Assembly: GCA_027452215.1 (NCBI GenBank)
Contig: DAIDGQ010000039.1
Span: forward strand, 1 to 64,000
Origin: Granulicella sp.
GTDB taxonomy: Bacteria > Acidobacteriota > Terriglobia > Terriglobales > Acidobacteriaceae
Direction: 5' to 3'
DNA length: 64,000 nucleotides
Below the pieces are notes generated by a model, which saw only the letters and a program-made list of their open reading frames with translations, was not told the DNA's origin and did not search any database. The first letter of the stretch is position 1. Each line of letters starts with the position of its first letter. This document shows, piece after piece, positions 9,756 to 18,538 of the stretch. Both the position numbers and the translations under genes were made by a program.

Positions 9756-10526
9756 ATGCGGAAGCCTGTCATTGCAGGAAACTGGAAGATGTACAAGACG
9801 CCGAAGGAGTCGCTGGCGTTTCTGGATGCGCTCTTTCCCCTGGTGGAGGGGCATGAGCGGGATGAGATTCTGGTGTTCCCTACGATGAGCTCGCTGGGGT
9901 ATGTGCTGGAGGCGACGTTCGGTACGAATGTGAAGGCCGGGGCGCAGAATATGCACTGGCTGAACGAGGGACCTTATACGGGGCAGACGTCGCCGACGAT
10001 GCTGGTGTCGATTGGGTGCAGGCATGTGCTGCTGGGACACTCGGAGCAGAGGTTGTATTTCAACGAGACGTATGAGCGCGTGAATTTGAAGCTGAAGGCG
10101 GCGATCAATCACGGGATTACTCCGATAGTGTGCGTGGGCGAGCTGCTGGCGGAGCGCGAGGACATGCGGACGGAGGAGACGCTGCGGAACCAGGTGCGGG
10201 CGGCGCTGCGGAATATTTCGGCGAGCGAGGCTCGGCGGCTGGTGATTGCGTATGAGCCGATCTGGGCGATTGGGACGGGGTCGACGGCGAGCCCGGAGGT
10301 GGCTTCGGAGGCGCATGCGATTATCCGGAACGAGCTGAGCCATTGCTGCGGGGAACAGACGGCGGAGAATACCCGGATTTTGTATGGAGGATCGGTGAAG
10401 CCGGAGAATATCGGGGCGTTGATGGCGCAGGAGGATATTGATGGGGCGCTGGTGGGTGGGGCTAGTCTGGTGCCGACTACGTTTGCGGAGATCGTGCACT
10501 ACCAAGGAGTAGAGAGTAAGGAGTAA
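9756..10526 (+). CDS. tpiA: Triosephosphate isomerase
   Basis: The 256-residue isomerase interconverts dihydroxyacetone phosphate and glyceraldehyde 3-phosphate. Catalytic residues are all visible: N9 and K11 in 'GNWKMYK', H95 in 'GHSEQR', and E167 in 'AYEPIWAIGTG'. The phosphate loop is 'YGGSVKPENIG'. AGCAGGAG lies 5 bases before the ATG. The last residues ('VESKE') are encoded by a purine-rich repeat (AAGGAGTAGAGAG units) that continues past the stop codon, so the C-terminus is probably a recent, repeat-derived end. It follows pgk and is convergent with lepB. Confidence 0.97.
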   Translation: MRKPVIAGNWKMYKTPKESLAFLDALFPLVEGHERDEILVFPTMSSLGYVLEATFGTNVKAGAQNMHWLNEGPYTGQTSPTMLVSIGCRHVLLGHSEQRLYFNETYERVNLKLKAAINHGITPIVCVGELLAEREDMRTEETLRNQVRAALRNISASEARRLVIAYEPIWAIGTGSTASPEVASEAHAIIRNELSHCCGEQTAENTRILYGGSVKPENIGALMAQEDIDGALVGGASLVPTTFAEIVHYQGVESKE

Positions 10527-10579
10527 GGAGTAGAGAAAAACCGCCTTTTCTCTACTCCTTGCTCTCTGCTCCTTACTCA
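10504..10579. terminator. Long inverted repeat between tpiA and lepB
   Basis: AAGGAGTAGAGAAAA (10525-10539) and TTTTCTCTACTCCTT (10546-10560) form a perfect 15-bp stem with a 6-base loop. Tandem AAGGAGTAGAGAG-like units extend the arms imperfectly to about 10504 and 10579. A-run and T-run flanks let it act as a terminator in both directions for the convergent genes. It overlaps the last codons of tpiA. Confidence 0.8.
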
Positions 10580-10585
10580 CTTGGG

Positions 10586-11167
10586 TTAGTGGACGAGGCC
10601 GGCCTGGTCCATGGGCCAGTAGACGAAGGCGGCCTTGCCGTAGATGAGGGGACGGGGGACGGGGCCGAAGTCGCGGCTGTCGCTGGAGATGCTGCGGTGG
10701 TCGCCCATGACGAAGTACTCGCCTGGGGGGATGATCATCTCGGGCTGGGAGCGATCGTCTTGAAAGCGGGTGGGGACGTAGGGCTCGGTGAGGGCGACGC
10801 CATTGACCCAGACGGTGCCGTGGTCGATGCGGAGGCGGTCGCCGGGGAGAGCGATGACTCGCTTGATGTAGCTCTTGGAGTGGTCCTGCGGGTAGAGGAA
10901 GACGACGACGTCGTCGCGGTGGATGTCCTCGAAGCGGTAGGCGAACTTGTTGATGAAGAGACGGTCCTGATCCTCGAGCATGGGGAGCATGCTGGTGCCT
11001 TCTACTCGGACGGGCTGGTAGAGGAAGAGGATGATGAACATGGAGATCGCGATGGAGATGAGGAGGTCGCGGGACCAGGAGCGCCAGCCGGAGGGGTCGG
11101 GGGAGGCGGCGGGAGGGGCCGGATCGGGGAGTTGCTGGAGTTGATCTTCGTGCTGCGTGTCTTGCAC
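10586..11167 (-). CDS. lepB: Signal peptidase I
   Basis: Membrane protease that removes signal peptides from exported proteins. After a short Pro/Gln-rich cytoplasmic start there is one transmembrane helix ('LLISIAISMFIILFLYQPV'), then the catalytic-Ser box 'VEGTSMLPMLEDQD' and the Lys box 'YIKRVIALPGDRLRI', with 'GDHRSISSDSRDFGPV' later; these are the S26 family boxes. I prefer the GTG at 11167 (193 residues) because GGGAGG lies 9 bases upstream; an in-frame ATG at 11209 would add 14 residues but has no ribosome site. It is convergent with tpiA and 80 bases downstream of the beta-lactamase-like gene. Confidence 0.93.
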   Translation of the reverse strand: MQDTQHEDQLQQLPDPAPPAASPDPSGWRSWSRDLLISIAISMFIILFLYQPVRVEGTSMLPMLEDQDRLFINKFAYRFEDIHRDDVVVFLYPQDHSKSYIKRVIALPGDRLRIDHGTVWVNGVALTEPYVPTRFQDDRSQPEMIIPPGEYFVMGDHRSISSDSRDFGPVPRPLIYGKAAFVYWPMDQAGLVH

Positions 11168-11247
11168 CGGCAAAAGCCTCCCATGCGCCCGTCCACGGAT
11201 GGGCACCATTAATAGATTAGACGAACTATGTGAATCATTGGCTACGG

Positions 11248-12354
11248 TCAGGGAGCTGAGGGCTTGGGTTTGGGTGAATTCTGGTCGAGGCCGAGGCCGG
11301 GGACGAGGTTTTTGCCGTTGATTCCGGTGGGCGACCAGGCGGTGACGATCTGTTTGGCGAGGTGGGCGATGGTGAGCTCGGCTTCGTTGTCGACGGTCCA
11401 GCCGTGGTCGCGGTTGTCGTAGGTGAAGATTGAGAGGACCATGGGGCCGGTGTTGCCCATGACGATGGCGACATCGTTGCGGACATCGTCGAGGGAGCCG
11501 GTTTTGCTGGCGATGGCGGTGCCGGTCTCGCTGGTGTCGACGGTTTCGAGGAAGCGCGGGATGGTGTCGCGGTAGAACTGATTTTTGAGCATGTTGAGGG
11601 CGACGGTGCAGACGGCGAGGTCGGCGGCGTTGGGGGGAGCGAAGCTGGCTGTGCCGGGGGTAATGGCAGTTCCCTGCTGGTGGAGCTGGCATTCGCCGAT
11701 GTAGCTCATGAGGGTGGCCATCTCGCGGGGCGTGGTTTTGCCGAAGCCGAACTTTGGCTGGTCGGCGGGCATGGGGCCGGAGGCGGGCTTCATGACCTTC
11801 TTGTAGAGGTGGGTGTTTTCGAGGCCGAGGGACTGCAGGCGGGCGTTGATGGGGTCGATGCCGAAGCGGTCGATGGCGAGGTTGGTGGCGGTGTTATCGC
11901 TGACGATGACCATGAGGGTGAGGACATCTTTGAGGGTGAGGGTGACCGGGGTGTCGAGGGAGGTGAGGAGACCGGAGCCATTGACGGCTTCGCCGGGATG
12001 GAGGGTGATGGGCTCGTCCCAGCGGGCCTTGCCGGCGCGGACCTGGGCCATGGCTTGGTAAAGGATGGCGAGCTTGATGACGGAGGCGGTCTGGACGGGG
12101 AGATCGGGGTCGATGCCGACGGAGCGGTGGGTGTTGAGCTGGATGGCGTAGAGGGCGGTGTGGCCGAGGCCGGCGGAGGAGCGGGCGTCGACCAAGTGCT
12201 GGAGGGTGGAGCTGAGGGAGTCGGGCGCGGGGGTCTGCGCGGCGGCCGATAGGGTGGACGCGAGGGTCTGGGCGAGGATGAGGAGCGTGGCGGCGAGCAG
12301 GCTGAGCCTCGGCCTGGATGCAGGAAGAGGCGCAGGGGTGGCTGTAATCTTCAT
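11248..12354 (-). CDS. Secreted class A beta-lactamase-like serine hydrolase
   Basis: The 368-residue exported protein has an N-terminal signal sequence (to about residue 40). The penicillin-recognising triad of motifs is present: S91-V-I-K94, S152-D-N154 and K284-T-G286. The spacing is that of class A beta-lactamases. I see no Glu at the place of the omega-loop general base; that stretch reads 'KKVMKPASGPMPADQPKFGFGK'. It may therefore be a penicillin-binding or peptidase-like relative rather than an efficient beta-lactamase. The ATG at 12354 has GAGGGA 7 bases upstream. Neighbours are lepB and, divergently, murQ and murA, so a cell-wall role is plausible. Confidence 0.85.
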   Translation of the reverse strand: MKITATPAPLPASRPRLSLLAATLLILAQTLASTLSAAAQTPAPDSLSSTLQHLVDARSSAGLGHTALYAIQLNTHRSVGIDPDLPVQTASVIKLAILYQAMAQVRAGKARWDEPITLHPGEAVNGSGLLTSLDTPVTLTLKDVLTLMVIVSDNTATNLAIDRFGIDPINARLQSLGLENTHLYKKVMKPASGPMPADQPKFGFGKTTPREMATLMSYIGECQLHQQGTAITPGTASFAPPNAADLAVCTVALNMLKNQFYRDTIPRFLETVDTSETGTAIASKTGSLDDVRNDVAIVMGNTGPMVLSIFTYDNRDHGWTVDNEAELTIAHLAKQIVTAWSPTGINGKNLVPGLGLDQNSPKPKPSAP

Positions 12355-12497
12355 GAAGTGATCCCTCGACGAAGATGATACGCGGGGTTGCGGGGGAGAC
12401 CCTGCGAGGGGTCGCCGCAGGGGGCTCCTACGAAGATTCCCTCATTGCGACACTGCACCGAAGAATGCAGTAGTATCAAGTTAACGGCCTATTTTCC

Positions 12498-13463
12498 ATG
12501 TCAACCTTGACTATGTCCTCATCACCGATCGAACAGCCCCTGATACGGACTGAACCCGACCTACAGAGCCTCCCTACAGAGAGGCCAAACGAAGCGTCCG
12601 AGGGGCTGGACACGAAGTCAGCCATCGAGATTGCGCGGATCATTAATCACGAAGACGCGAAGGTAGCGGCGGCGGTGAAGAAGGCCCTGCCGGAGATCGC
12701 GCTGGTGATCGACACGGTGGCGCGGTCGCTGCGGGATGGCGGCCGGCTGATCTATGTGGGGGCAGGATCGTCGGGACGGATTTCGGCGCTGGATGCTTCG
12801 GAGTGCCCACCGACGTTTTCGACGGCACCGCAGCAGGTGCAGTACATTATGGCGGGCGGGCCGAAGGCGCTGGCCAGCGCTTCGGATGTGAATGAAGATT
12901 CGCCGGAGATTGGGCAGAGAGATATTGCCCGGCGGCGGCCGACTCGTAAGGATATTGTGATTGGGGTTTCGGCTTCGGGACGGACTCCTTATGTGGTGGG
13001 AGCTACAGAGTATGCGCGGGCCCGCGGAGCGAAGACGGCGGCGATTACCTGCAATCCGAACTCGGATCTGTCTCAGGTGGCGGACGTGACGATCTGTGCT
13101 GAGGTGGGGCCGGAGATTCTGTCGGGGTCGACGCGGATGAAGTCGTCGACGGCGCAGAAGATGATTTTGAACATGATTACCACGGGGGCGATGACGCGGC
13201 TGGGCTACGTCTACGACAACCTGATGGTGAACGTGCACATGAAGAATGCCAAGCTGGTGGAGCGCGGGATTCGGGTGCTGATGAGCGTGTGCAATATCGA
13301 CCGCGAGACGGCGATTCGGACGATCAAGTCGGCGGGCAAGTCGATTCCGATTGCGGTGGTGATGCTGAAGGCGAATGTCGACAAGATGGAGGCCGTGCGA
13401 CGGTTGCAGCAGTCGGATGGGAATGTTCGGCTGGCCATCGATGACTCGCGGCTGGAGCTGTAG
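12498..13463 (+). CDS. murQ: N-acetylmuramic acid 6-phosphate etherase
   Basis: MurQ cleaves the lactyl ether of MurNAc-6-phosphate to GlcNAc-6-phosphate and lactate during peptidoglycan recycling. The 321-residue protein has the SIS sugar-isomerase domain with 'LPTERPNEAS', 'GRLIYVGAGSSGRISALDASECPPTF' (catalytic Glu region), 'GVSASGRTPYV' and 'GPEILSGSTRMKSSTAQKMILN'. An N-terminal extension of about 25 residues precedes the conserved start; the Met at residue 6 is an alternative. There is no clear ribosome site. murA lies 82 bases downstream on the same strand. Confidence 0.95.
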   Translation: MSTLTMSSSPIEQPLIRTEPDLQSLPTERPNEASEGLDTKSAIEIARIINHEDAKVAAAVKKALPEIALVIDTVARSLRDGGRLIYVGAGSSGRISALDASECPPTFSTAPQQVQYIMAGGPKALASASDVNEDSPEIGQRDIARRRPTRKDIVIGVSASGRTPYVVGATEYARARGAKTAAITCNPNSDLSQVADVTICAEVGPEILSGSTRMKSSTAQKMILNMITTGAMTRLGYVYDNLMVNVHMKNAKLVERGIRVLMSVCNIDRETAIRTIKSAGKSIPIAVVMLKANVDKMEAVRRLQQSDGNVRLAIDDSRLEL

Positions 13464-13545
13464 GGCCGGGCGTCCCGGTAAACGATCCATATACGCACCC
13501 ACCTCATCACCCCCTTTCCTCAATCGCCTTCCGTAGACTGGAGGG

Positions 13546-14826
13546 ATGGATAAGTTTGTTATTCGCGGGGGCAATCCCCTGCTGGGAACGATTCGGGTTT
13601 CGGGGGCGAAGAACTCAGCGCTGCCGTGTATGGCGGCGGCGATTCTTACTGAGGACGAGGTGATCCTCGAGAACATTCCGCAGGTGCGGGACATCGAGAC
13701 GGAGCGGAAGCTGCTGGAGTCGATGGGCGCGGAGGTTGAGCTGGGGTATGGGCGGGCGCAGCATCGGACGTCGATCAGGTGCGCGGTGCTGAGTGATCCG
13801 GTGGCGAAGTACGAGATTGTGAAGACCATGCGGGCGAGCTCGCTGGTGCTGGGGCCGCTGATTGCGCGGACCGGGATGGCGCGGGTCGCGATGCCGGGGG
13901 GATGCGCGATTGGGGGGCGGCCGATCGATTTGCACATCAAGGGCCTGGAGGCGATGGGAGCGACGATTACGCAGGAGCATGGGTATCTGGAGGCTCGGAC
14001 GGAGCGGCTGAGGGGAGCGCATATTGTCTTCGACAAGATCACGGTGACGGGGACCGAAGACCTGCTGATGGCGGCAGCGCTGGCGGAGGGCGAGTCGCTG
14101 TTTGAGAACTGCGCGAGGGAGCCGGAGGTGACGGACCTGGTGGCTCTGCTGAATGCGATGGGAGCGCAGATTGAGGGCGCGGGGACGTCGACAATACGGA
14201 TCAAGGGCGTCGCGAAGCTGCATGGGGCGCGGCACAGGATCAACCCGGACCGCATTGAGGCGGGAACGTTTTTGATTGCGGGAGCGATCACCGGGGGCGA
14301 CCTGAATGTGGATGGCTGCAATCCGGAGCACCTGGGGTCTCTGCTATCGAAGCTGGAGCAGTGCGGCGTGAAGCTGGAGGTTGGGAAGGAGAATGTTCGG
14401 GTGCACTCAGGCAGCAAGCTGGTGGGCGTGGACATTACGACGGAAGAGTATCCGGGCTTCCCTACCGACATGCAGGCTCAGTTTATGGCGCTGCTGACGC
14501 AGGCTGAGGGAACGTCGATTGTGACGGAGAATATCTTTGAGAACCGGTTTATGCATGTGGGCGAGCTGAACCGGATGGGAGCGAATATTACGGTGCAGGG
14601 GCGGTCGGCTACGGTGCGCGGAGGGGCGAAGCTGCAGTCGGCTGCGGTGATGTGCTCGGACCTGCGGGCGAGCGCGGCGCTGGTGCTGGCGGCGCTGGTA
14701 GCGGATGGGGAGAGCATCCTGGACCGGGTGTACCACATGGACCGCGGGTATGAGCGGCTGGAAGAGAAGCTGCGCGGGGTGGGGGCGCAGATTCGCCGCA
14801 TGGGTGAGGTGTTTGGGAAGAAGTAG
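13546..14826 (+). CDS. murA: UDP-N-acetylglucosamine 1-carboxyvinyltransferase
   Basis: MurA transfers enolpyruvate from PEP to UDP-GlcNAc, the first committed step of peptidoglycan synthesis, in the cytoplasm. The 426-residue length is typical. The N-terminus 'RGGNPLLGTIRVSGAKNSALP' carries the conserved Lys, and the catalytic Cys is C120 in 'GGCAIGGRPID', so the enzyme should be of the fosfomycin-sensitive type. Later motifs 'EYPGFPTDMQAQF' and 'DLRASAALVLAAL' fit. GGAGGG directly abuts the ATG, an unusually short spacing. The gene ends at a strong bidirectional hairpin. Confidence 0.97.
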   Translation: MDKFVIRGGNPLLGTIRVSGAKNSALPCMAAAILTEDEVILENIPQVRDIETERKLLESMGAEVELGYGRAQHRTSIRCAVLSDPVAKYEIVKTMRASSLVLGPLIARTGMARVAMPGGCAIGGRPIDLHIKGLEAMGATITQEHGYLEARTERLRGAHIVFDKITVTGTEDLLMAAALAEGESLFENCAREPEVTDLVALLNAMGAQIEGAGTSTIRIKGVAKLHGARHRINPDRIEAGTFLIAGAITGGDLNVDGCNPEHLGSLLSKLEQCGVKLEVGKENVRVHSGSKLVGVDITTEEYPGFPTDMQAQFMALLTQAEGTSIVTENIFENRFMHVGELNRMGANITVQGRSATVRGGAKLQSAAVMCSDLRASAALVLAALVADGESILDRVYHMDRGYERLEEKLRGVGAQIRRMGEVFGKK

Positions 14827-14859
14827 CCGCCTGCGATGGACCGAGATCCTCGCAGGCGG
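14827..14859. terminator. Bidirectional hairpin between murA and a convergent gene
   Basis: CCGCCTGCGA (14827-14836) and TCGCAGGCGG (14850-14859) make a perfect 10-bp stem with a 13-base loop, starting right after the murA stop codon. No T-run follows, but the position between two convergent genes fits a transcription end for both. Confidence 0.6.
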
Positions 14860-14865
14860 TGAGAG

Positions 14866-15444
14866 TCAGGCTGCGTGCTCGCGCTGACCGGATGGGCGGA
14901 GCTGAAGGAGCTCGTCGAAGAGAGTGCGGTATTGAATCATGGCGCCGCGGAGGTCCTCGGTGGTGGCGTCGTCGCTGTTGAGACGGATGGCGACGGCGTG
15001 GGCGGAGCGGTAGGATTCGACGACGCGGGGGTAGTGGACGGAGATGTCGGCGGCCCGCTGATCGAAGTCGGCGACGGGGTAGCCTCGAGCGTTCATGAGG
15101 GAGGAGACGAGCTCATCGGCCTCGATGACGGCTCCTTTGGGATGGTCGACGAAACGGGATTGAATGGACTGCCAGTCGGCGAGGGAGCGCTCTCGTTCGG
15201 TGGGGGTGAGGTCGCGGAGTTGGAGGCGTTCGACGCGCGACTCACGGGCGGCGAGGTTGGCTTGAGCGCGGCTTTCGGAGCCATGCTCGAGGACGGTGCG
15301 GTCGTACTCGGAGCCGAAGCGCTCGCGTAGATGGGCGGCGGTGTTGCGACGATGATTCTGGTAGAGCGCGATGGTGATGATGACGACAAGAGTGATCGCG
15401 ATCAGGGCGATCACCAGGTTTGTGGTGGATAGGTTGAGATGCAT
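14866..15444 (-). CDS. Membrane-anchored hypothetical protein (192 aa)
   Basis: A single N-terminal transmembrane helix ('LVIALIAITLVVIITIALY', about residues 10-28) is followed by a charged soluble domain with 'LRERFGSEYDRTVLEHGSE' and 'WQSIQSRFVDHPKGAVIEAD'. This type of short anchored protein is seen in Acidobacteriota and Actinobacteria as an unknown family. I know of no function. The start is secure: AGGAGGTGAA stands directly upstream of the ATG at 15444, the best ribosome site in this part of the window. Confidence 0.75.
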   Translation of the reverse strand: MHLNLSTTNLVIALIAITLVVIITIALYQNHRRNTAAHLRERFGSEYDRTVLEHGSESRAQANLAARESRVERLQLRDLTPTERERSLADWQSIQSRFVDHPKGAVIEADELVSSLMNARGYPVADFDQRAADISVHYPRVVESYRSAHAVAIRLNSDDATTEDLRGAMIQYRTLFDELLQLRPSGQREHAA

Positions 15445-15605
15445 TTCACCTCCTGCGGCCATAGGATGCGGTTGGCGGTTCTGCCGATATCCGTGTGGGA
15501 GCGGATATTTGGTGATGGGGCGGGTGGAGGTTGGGAGGGAGGGAGTGGGTGCTATGCGAGCGGGTATAGATGAGGGGCAATAGGCAAGCACCTATAATCG
15601 AGGGA

Positions 15606-17231
15606 ATGCGGTCAATAACGAAGTCTATCGCCCTGTATCTCGCTCTGGTGGCGGTCTTCGCCTTCCGCACAGTTGTCTCTGCGCAAGCTCCTTCGGACCC
15701 GGGAGGCAGGGTGGTGCTGGTCCTGCCATTTGATAATCACTCGGGCAACGCTTCGCTGAACTGGATTGGGGATTCGTTTCCGGACACGTTGAATAAGCGG
15801 CTGAACTCTGCGGGGTTTCTTACGATCTCGCACGACGACCGGACGTTTGCCTATGAGCATATGGGGCTTCCGGCGGACTTCAAGCCGACGCGCGCGACGA
15901 CGATTCGGATGGCGCAGGTGCTGGATGCGAACTATGTGATTCTGGGCAGCTACAGCGTGCAGGCCGAGGCTGGAAACGGGGGCGCGAATCGCATCACGAT
16001 TCAGGCGAAGGTGCTGTCGATTGATTCGCTGCGACTGTCGCAGGCGATAGAGGATTCGGCAGAGCTGGCGCGGCTGTTTGATGCGGAGAATGCGGTGGCG
16101 TGGAAGGTGGCGGGGGTCCTGGACCCACACTTTTCAGCGTCGGAGCAGACGTTTCTGGCAGCGCAGGGAGCGGTGTCTCTGCCGGCGTTTGAAGACTATA
16201 TTCGCGGGACGAACGCGGGGAGCGATACGGAGAAGCTGAAGCGGTTGGAGAGTGCGGTTGCGCTGGCTCCAACCTATGCGGATGCGCTGCTGGCGCTGGG
16301 CAAGGAGCAGTATGCCGAGCGCAAATTCGATGCCGCTGCAGCGACGCTGGCGAAGGTTCCAAAGACGGACCGGCTGGCGCTGGAGGCGAACTTTTACCTG
16401 GGGCTCGCGAGGTTTAATTCAGCGGACTATTCGGGGGCGCAGAAGGCGTTTGAATTTGTGGCGGGACGACTTCCTCTGCCAGAGGTGGTGAACAACGAGG
16501 GGGTTGCGGTGAGCCGGCTGGGCAAGGACGCGGTGGCGGAGTTTCAGCGCGCATCGCAGGCTGACCCGTCCGATGAGGACTACCACTACAACCTAGCGGT
16601 GGCGATGTTCCGGCGGGGAGACACGGTGGGAGCGACGCTGGAGGTAAATGCGGCGTTGAAGCTGAAGCCTTCGGATAATGAGGCGGCTGAGTTGCTATCG
16701 CAACTGAAGGCGGCTCCTGCCGGAGAGCGGCTGAATGCGAGTGCGGATAGCGGGTTTAGTCCTCTGGAGAGGATTCGGAGGAGCTACTCGGAGACGGGAT
16801 TCAGGCAGGCGGCGTTCCAGATGGACCAGCTGAGGGCGGCACGGATGGCGACGCTGCCGGCGGGGCAGCGGGCGGTGGAGTATACGCAACTCGGGCGTCA
16901 GTACCTGGCGGAGGGACTGCTTCCGGAGGCGGAGACGCAGTTCCAGTTTGCTCTGGCGGCGAGCCCGAACTCGGCGGAGGCTCATGCGGGGATGGCCCAA
17001 CTGCGGGAGGCGAGCGGAGACCCGGCGAAGGCTCGGGATGAGGCGAAGACGTCGCTGATTATGAAACCGAATGCAGCGGCACTGCTGGTGCTGGCACGGC
17101 TGGATCTGGCGGATAAGAACTTTGCGGCGAGTGCGGACGACGTGTCGCGGGTGCTGAAGATGGAGCCTGCGAATGCCGAGGCGATTGCTCTGCGAATGGT
17201 GCTGCAGGAGCATGGGCAGAGTGTTCCGTAG
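15606..17231 (+). CDS. Exported TPR protein with TolB/FlgO-like N-terminal domain
   Basis: The 541-residue protein begins with a signal peptide ending near 'SAQA'. A domain at about 30-165 resembles the TolB-N/FlgO-like fold ('VVLVLPFDNHSGNASLNWIGDSFPDTL...', '...ANYVILGSY'). The rest is a series of tetratricopeptide repeats with Ala/Leu-rich helices, ending at residue 541. Such proteins are periplasmic or outer-membrane adaptors; the partner is unknown. An ATG at 15570 would add 12 residues before the signal peptide, so I use 15606. NfeD-like, beta-barrel and SPOR genes follow on the same strand. Confidence 0.8.
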   Translation: MRSITKSIALYLALVAVFAFRTVVSAQAPSDPGGRVVLVLPFDNHSGNASLNWIGDSFPDTLNKRLNSAGFLTISHDDRTFAYEHMGLPADFKPTRATTIRMAQVLDANYVILGSYSVQAEAGNGGANRITIQAKVLSIDSLRLSQAIEDSAELARLFDAENAVAWKVAGVLDPHFSASEQTFLAAQGAVSLPAFEDYIRGTNAGSDTEKLKRLESAVALAPTYADALLALGKEQYAERKFDAAAATLAKVPKTDRLALEANFYLGLARFNSADYSGAQKAFEFVAGRLPLPEVVNNEGVAVSRLGKDAVAEFQRASQADPSDEDYHYNLAVAMFRRGDTVGATLEVNAALKLKPSDNEAAELLSQLKAAPAGERLNASADSGFSPLERIRRSYSETGFRQAAFQMDQLRAARMATLPAGQRAVEYTQLGRQYLAEGLLPEAETQFQFALAASPNSAEAHAGMAQLREASGDPAKARDEAKTSLIMKPNAAALLVLARLDLADKNFAASADDVSRVLKMEPANAEAIALRMVLQEHGQSVP

Positions 17232-17324
17232 ACTGCGGCGTGTGGTTGCGCTGCGATGGGTGTGGGATGCCGGGCGAGGGAGGGTGGGCGTGGAGAGACA
17301 GGCCGATGGCGCAGGAGAATCGCC

Positions 17325-17753
17325 GTGTTGACGCTGCGGGCGATGGCGCAGCTTTCGCCTGATGCCGCGATCCTGGTAATCACGCTGGGCGTGGTGCTGA
17401 TCTATGTGGAGCTGAACCGGCCGGGATGGATTGTGAGTGGAGCGGTGGGTCTGCTGGCGGTGCTGTTCGGGGTGGCGTCGCTGCTGCGGGTGGAGCTGAA
17501 TGCGGGGGCGGTGGTGCTGGTGGGGAGTGCGGTGGCGGTGTTGGCGGTTGGACTGCGGCGGCGCACGACGGCGATGGTGGCGGTGGCGGCTACGGTGGCG
17601 TTGGTGCTGGGGCTGGGGCAGTTGGTGGCGGGACCAGGGGCGGAGCGAGTCGATCCGCTGGCGGCGGCGGTGGGGGGAGTGGTGATCGGGGCAGGAACCT
17701 CGATTCTTACTCGCATCGCACGACGCGCCCGCACCAACAAAGGGTTAGACTAG
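17325..17753 (+). CDS. Small NfeD-like membrane protein
   Basis: The 142-residue protein has about four transmembrane helices and the 'YVELNRPGWIVSGAVGLLAVL' sequence typical of the membrane part of NfeD/ClpP-class proteins. No protease or soluble OB domain is present, so it is a membrane-only version. A GTG at 17325 is used as start because AGGAG lies 7 bases upstream; the ATG at 17343 is an internal alternative. It follows the TPR gene by 93 bases. No specific function is known. Confidence 0.7.
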   Translation: MLTLRAMAQLSPDAAILVITLGVVLIYVELNRPGWIVSGAVGLLAVLFGVASLLRVELNAGAVVLVGSAVAVLAVGLRRRTTAMVAVAATVALVLGLGQLVAGPGAERVDPLAAAVGGVVIGAGTSILTRIARRARTNKGLD

Positions 17754-17789
17754 AGGTGAGCGCATTTTCGCGCCCGGAGCCTTCACGAC

Positions 17790-18488
17790 TTGATCCGCAA
17801 AGCCTTTTCTTTTCTCGCCGCAGTAGTTCTTGCAAGCACGTTCGGTAGCGCATCTGCCCAGACCGCAGCACCACCTACTCCGCTGGAGAAACAGCTTCAC
17901 AAGCTGGATCTCTCGCTTGCGGGCGTGGGTCTGTTCAACTCCAAAGCTACTGGGAACGTGGTCAGCGGTCTGCTGGCAACCAACCAGGGCGAGAGCATCA
18001 CAGAGTTCGGATCAAACACCACCGGCCTGCTGATGACGATCCATTATCCGATCAAGCCGTACATCGGGCTTGAGTTCAACTATGGATACGGGCGGTATAC
18101 CGAGAACTTTGAGGGCCCCGGCATCCAGAACTTCGTACCGCTAAATTCTCCTGTATTTCAGGTGCAGACCAAGGCGTCGGAGTACACGTTGGGCTACCTG
18201 GTGAATCCTCCTCACCCGATCCTTGGGATGCATCCGTATGCATCGGTGGGAGTGGGGACACAGGCCTTCAAGCCGACGGCGTTTGGTGGCCAGGAAGAGC
18301 CGGAGAAGGCTCGAATGACCTACTATTACGGACTGGGTCTGACGAAGGAATATAACGCTCACTTCGGCTTTCAGTTTGGCTATCGGCAGCTGTTCTTCCT
18401 GGCACCGGACTTTGGCCAGAACTATCTGACGATCCTGAAGTATGTGACGACGTATGAGCCGAGGATCGGCTTCTACCTCCGCTACTAG
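17790..18488 (+). CDS. Predicted outer-membrane beta-barrel protein
   Basis: The 232-residue protein has a signal peptide (cleavage near 'ASAQ'). The mature part alternates hydrophobic and polar residues in strand-like segments rich in Tyr, Gly and Phe, ending 'YEPRIGFYLRY' with an aromatic C-terminus as expected for barrel insertion. No binding motif is seen. The only sensible start is the TTG at 17790 (signal peptide begins 'MIRKAFSF'); CGGAG lies about 12 bases upstream. Confidence 0.7.
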   Translation: MIRKAFSFLAAVVLASTFGSASAQTAAPPTPLEKQLHKLDLSLAGVGLFNSKATGNVVSGLLATNQGESITEFGSNTTGLLMTIHYPIKPYIGLEFNYGYGRYTENFEGPGIQNFVPLNSPVFQVQTKASEYTLGYLVNPPHPILGMHPYASVGVGTQAFKPTAFGGQEEPEKARMTYYYGLGLTKEYNAHFGFQFGYRQLFFLAPDFGQNYLTILKYVTTYEPRIGFYLRY

Positions 18489-18538
18489 GTGGTTGAACCT
18501 GCTATGCGATTGAACCCTACAGGATCGAGCCTGCTGAC

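Noticed and set aside
12618-14471. A 617-codon leftward open frame opposite murQ and murA
   Set aside because: It mirrors two well-supported genes; its Arg/Ser/Pro-rich product is a product of GC-rich antisense codons.
15570-15605. An earlier ATG for the TPR/TolB-like protein
   Set aside because: It would put twelve charged residues before a perfect signal peptide; the ATG at 15606 fits better.
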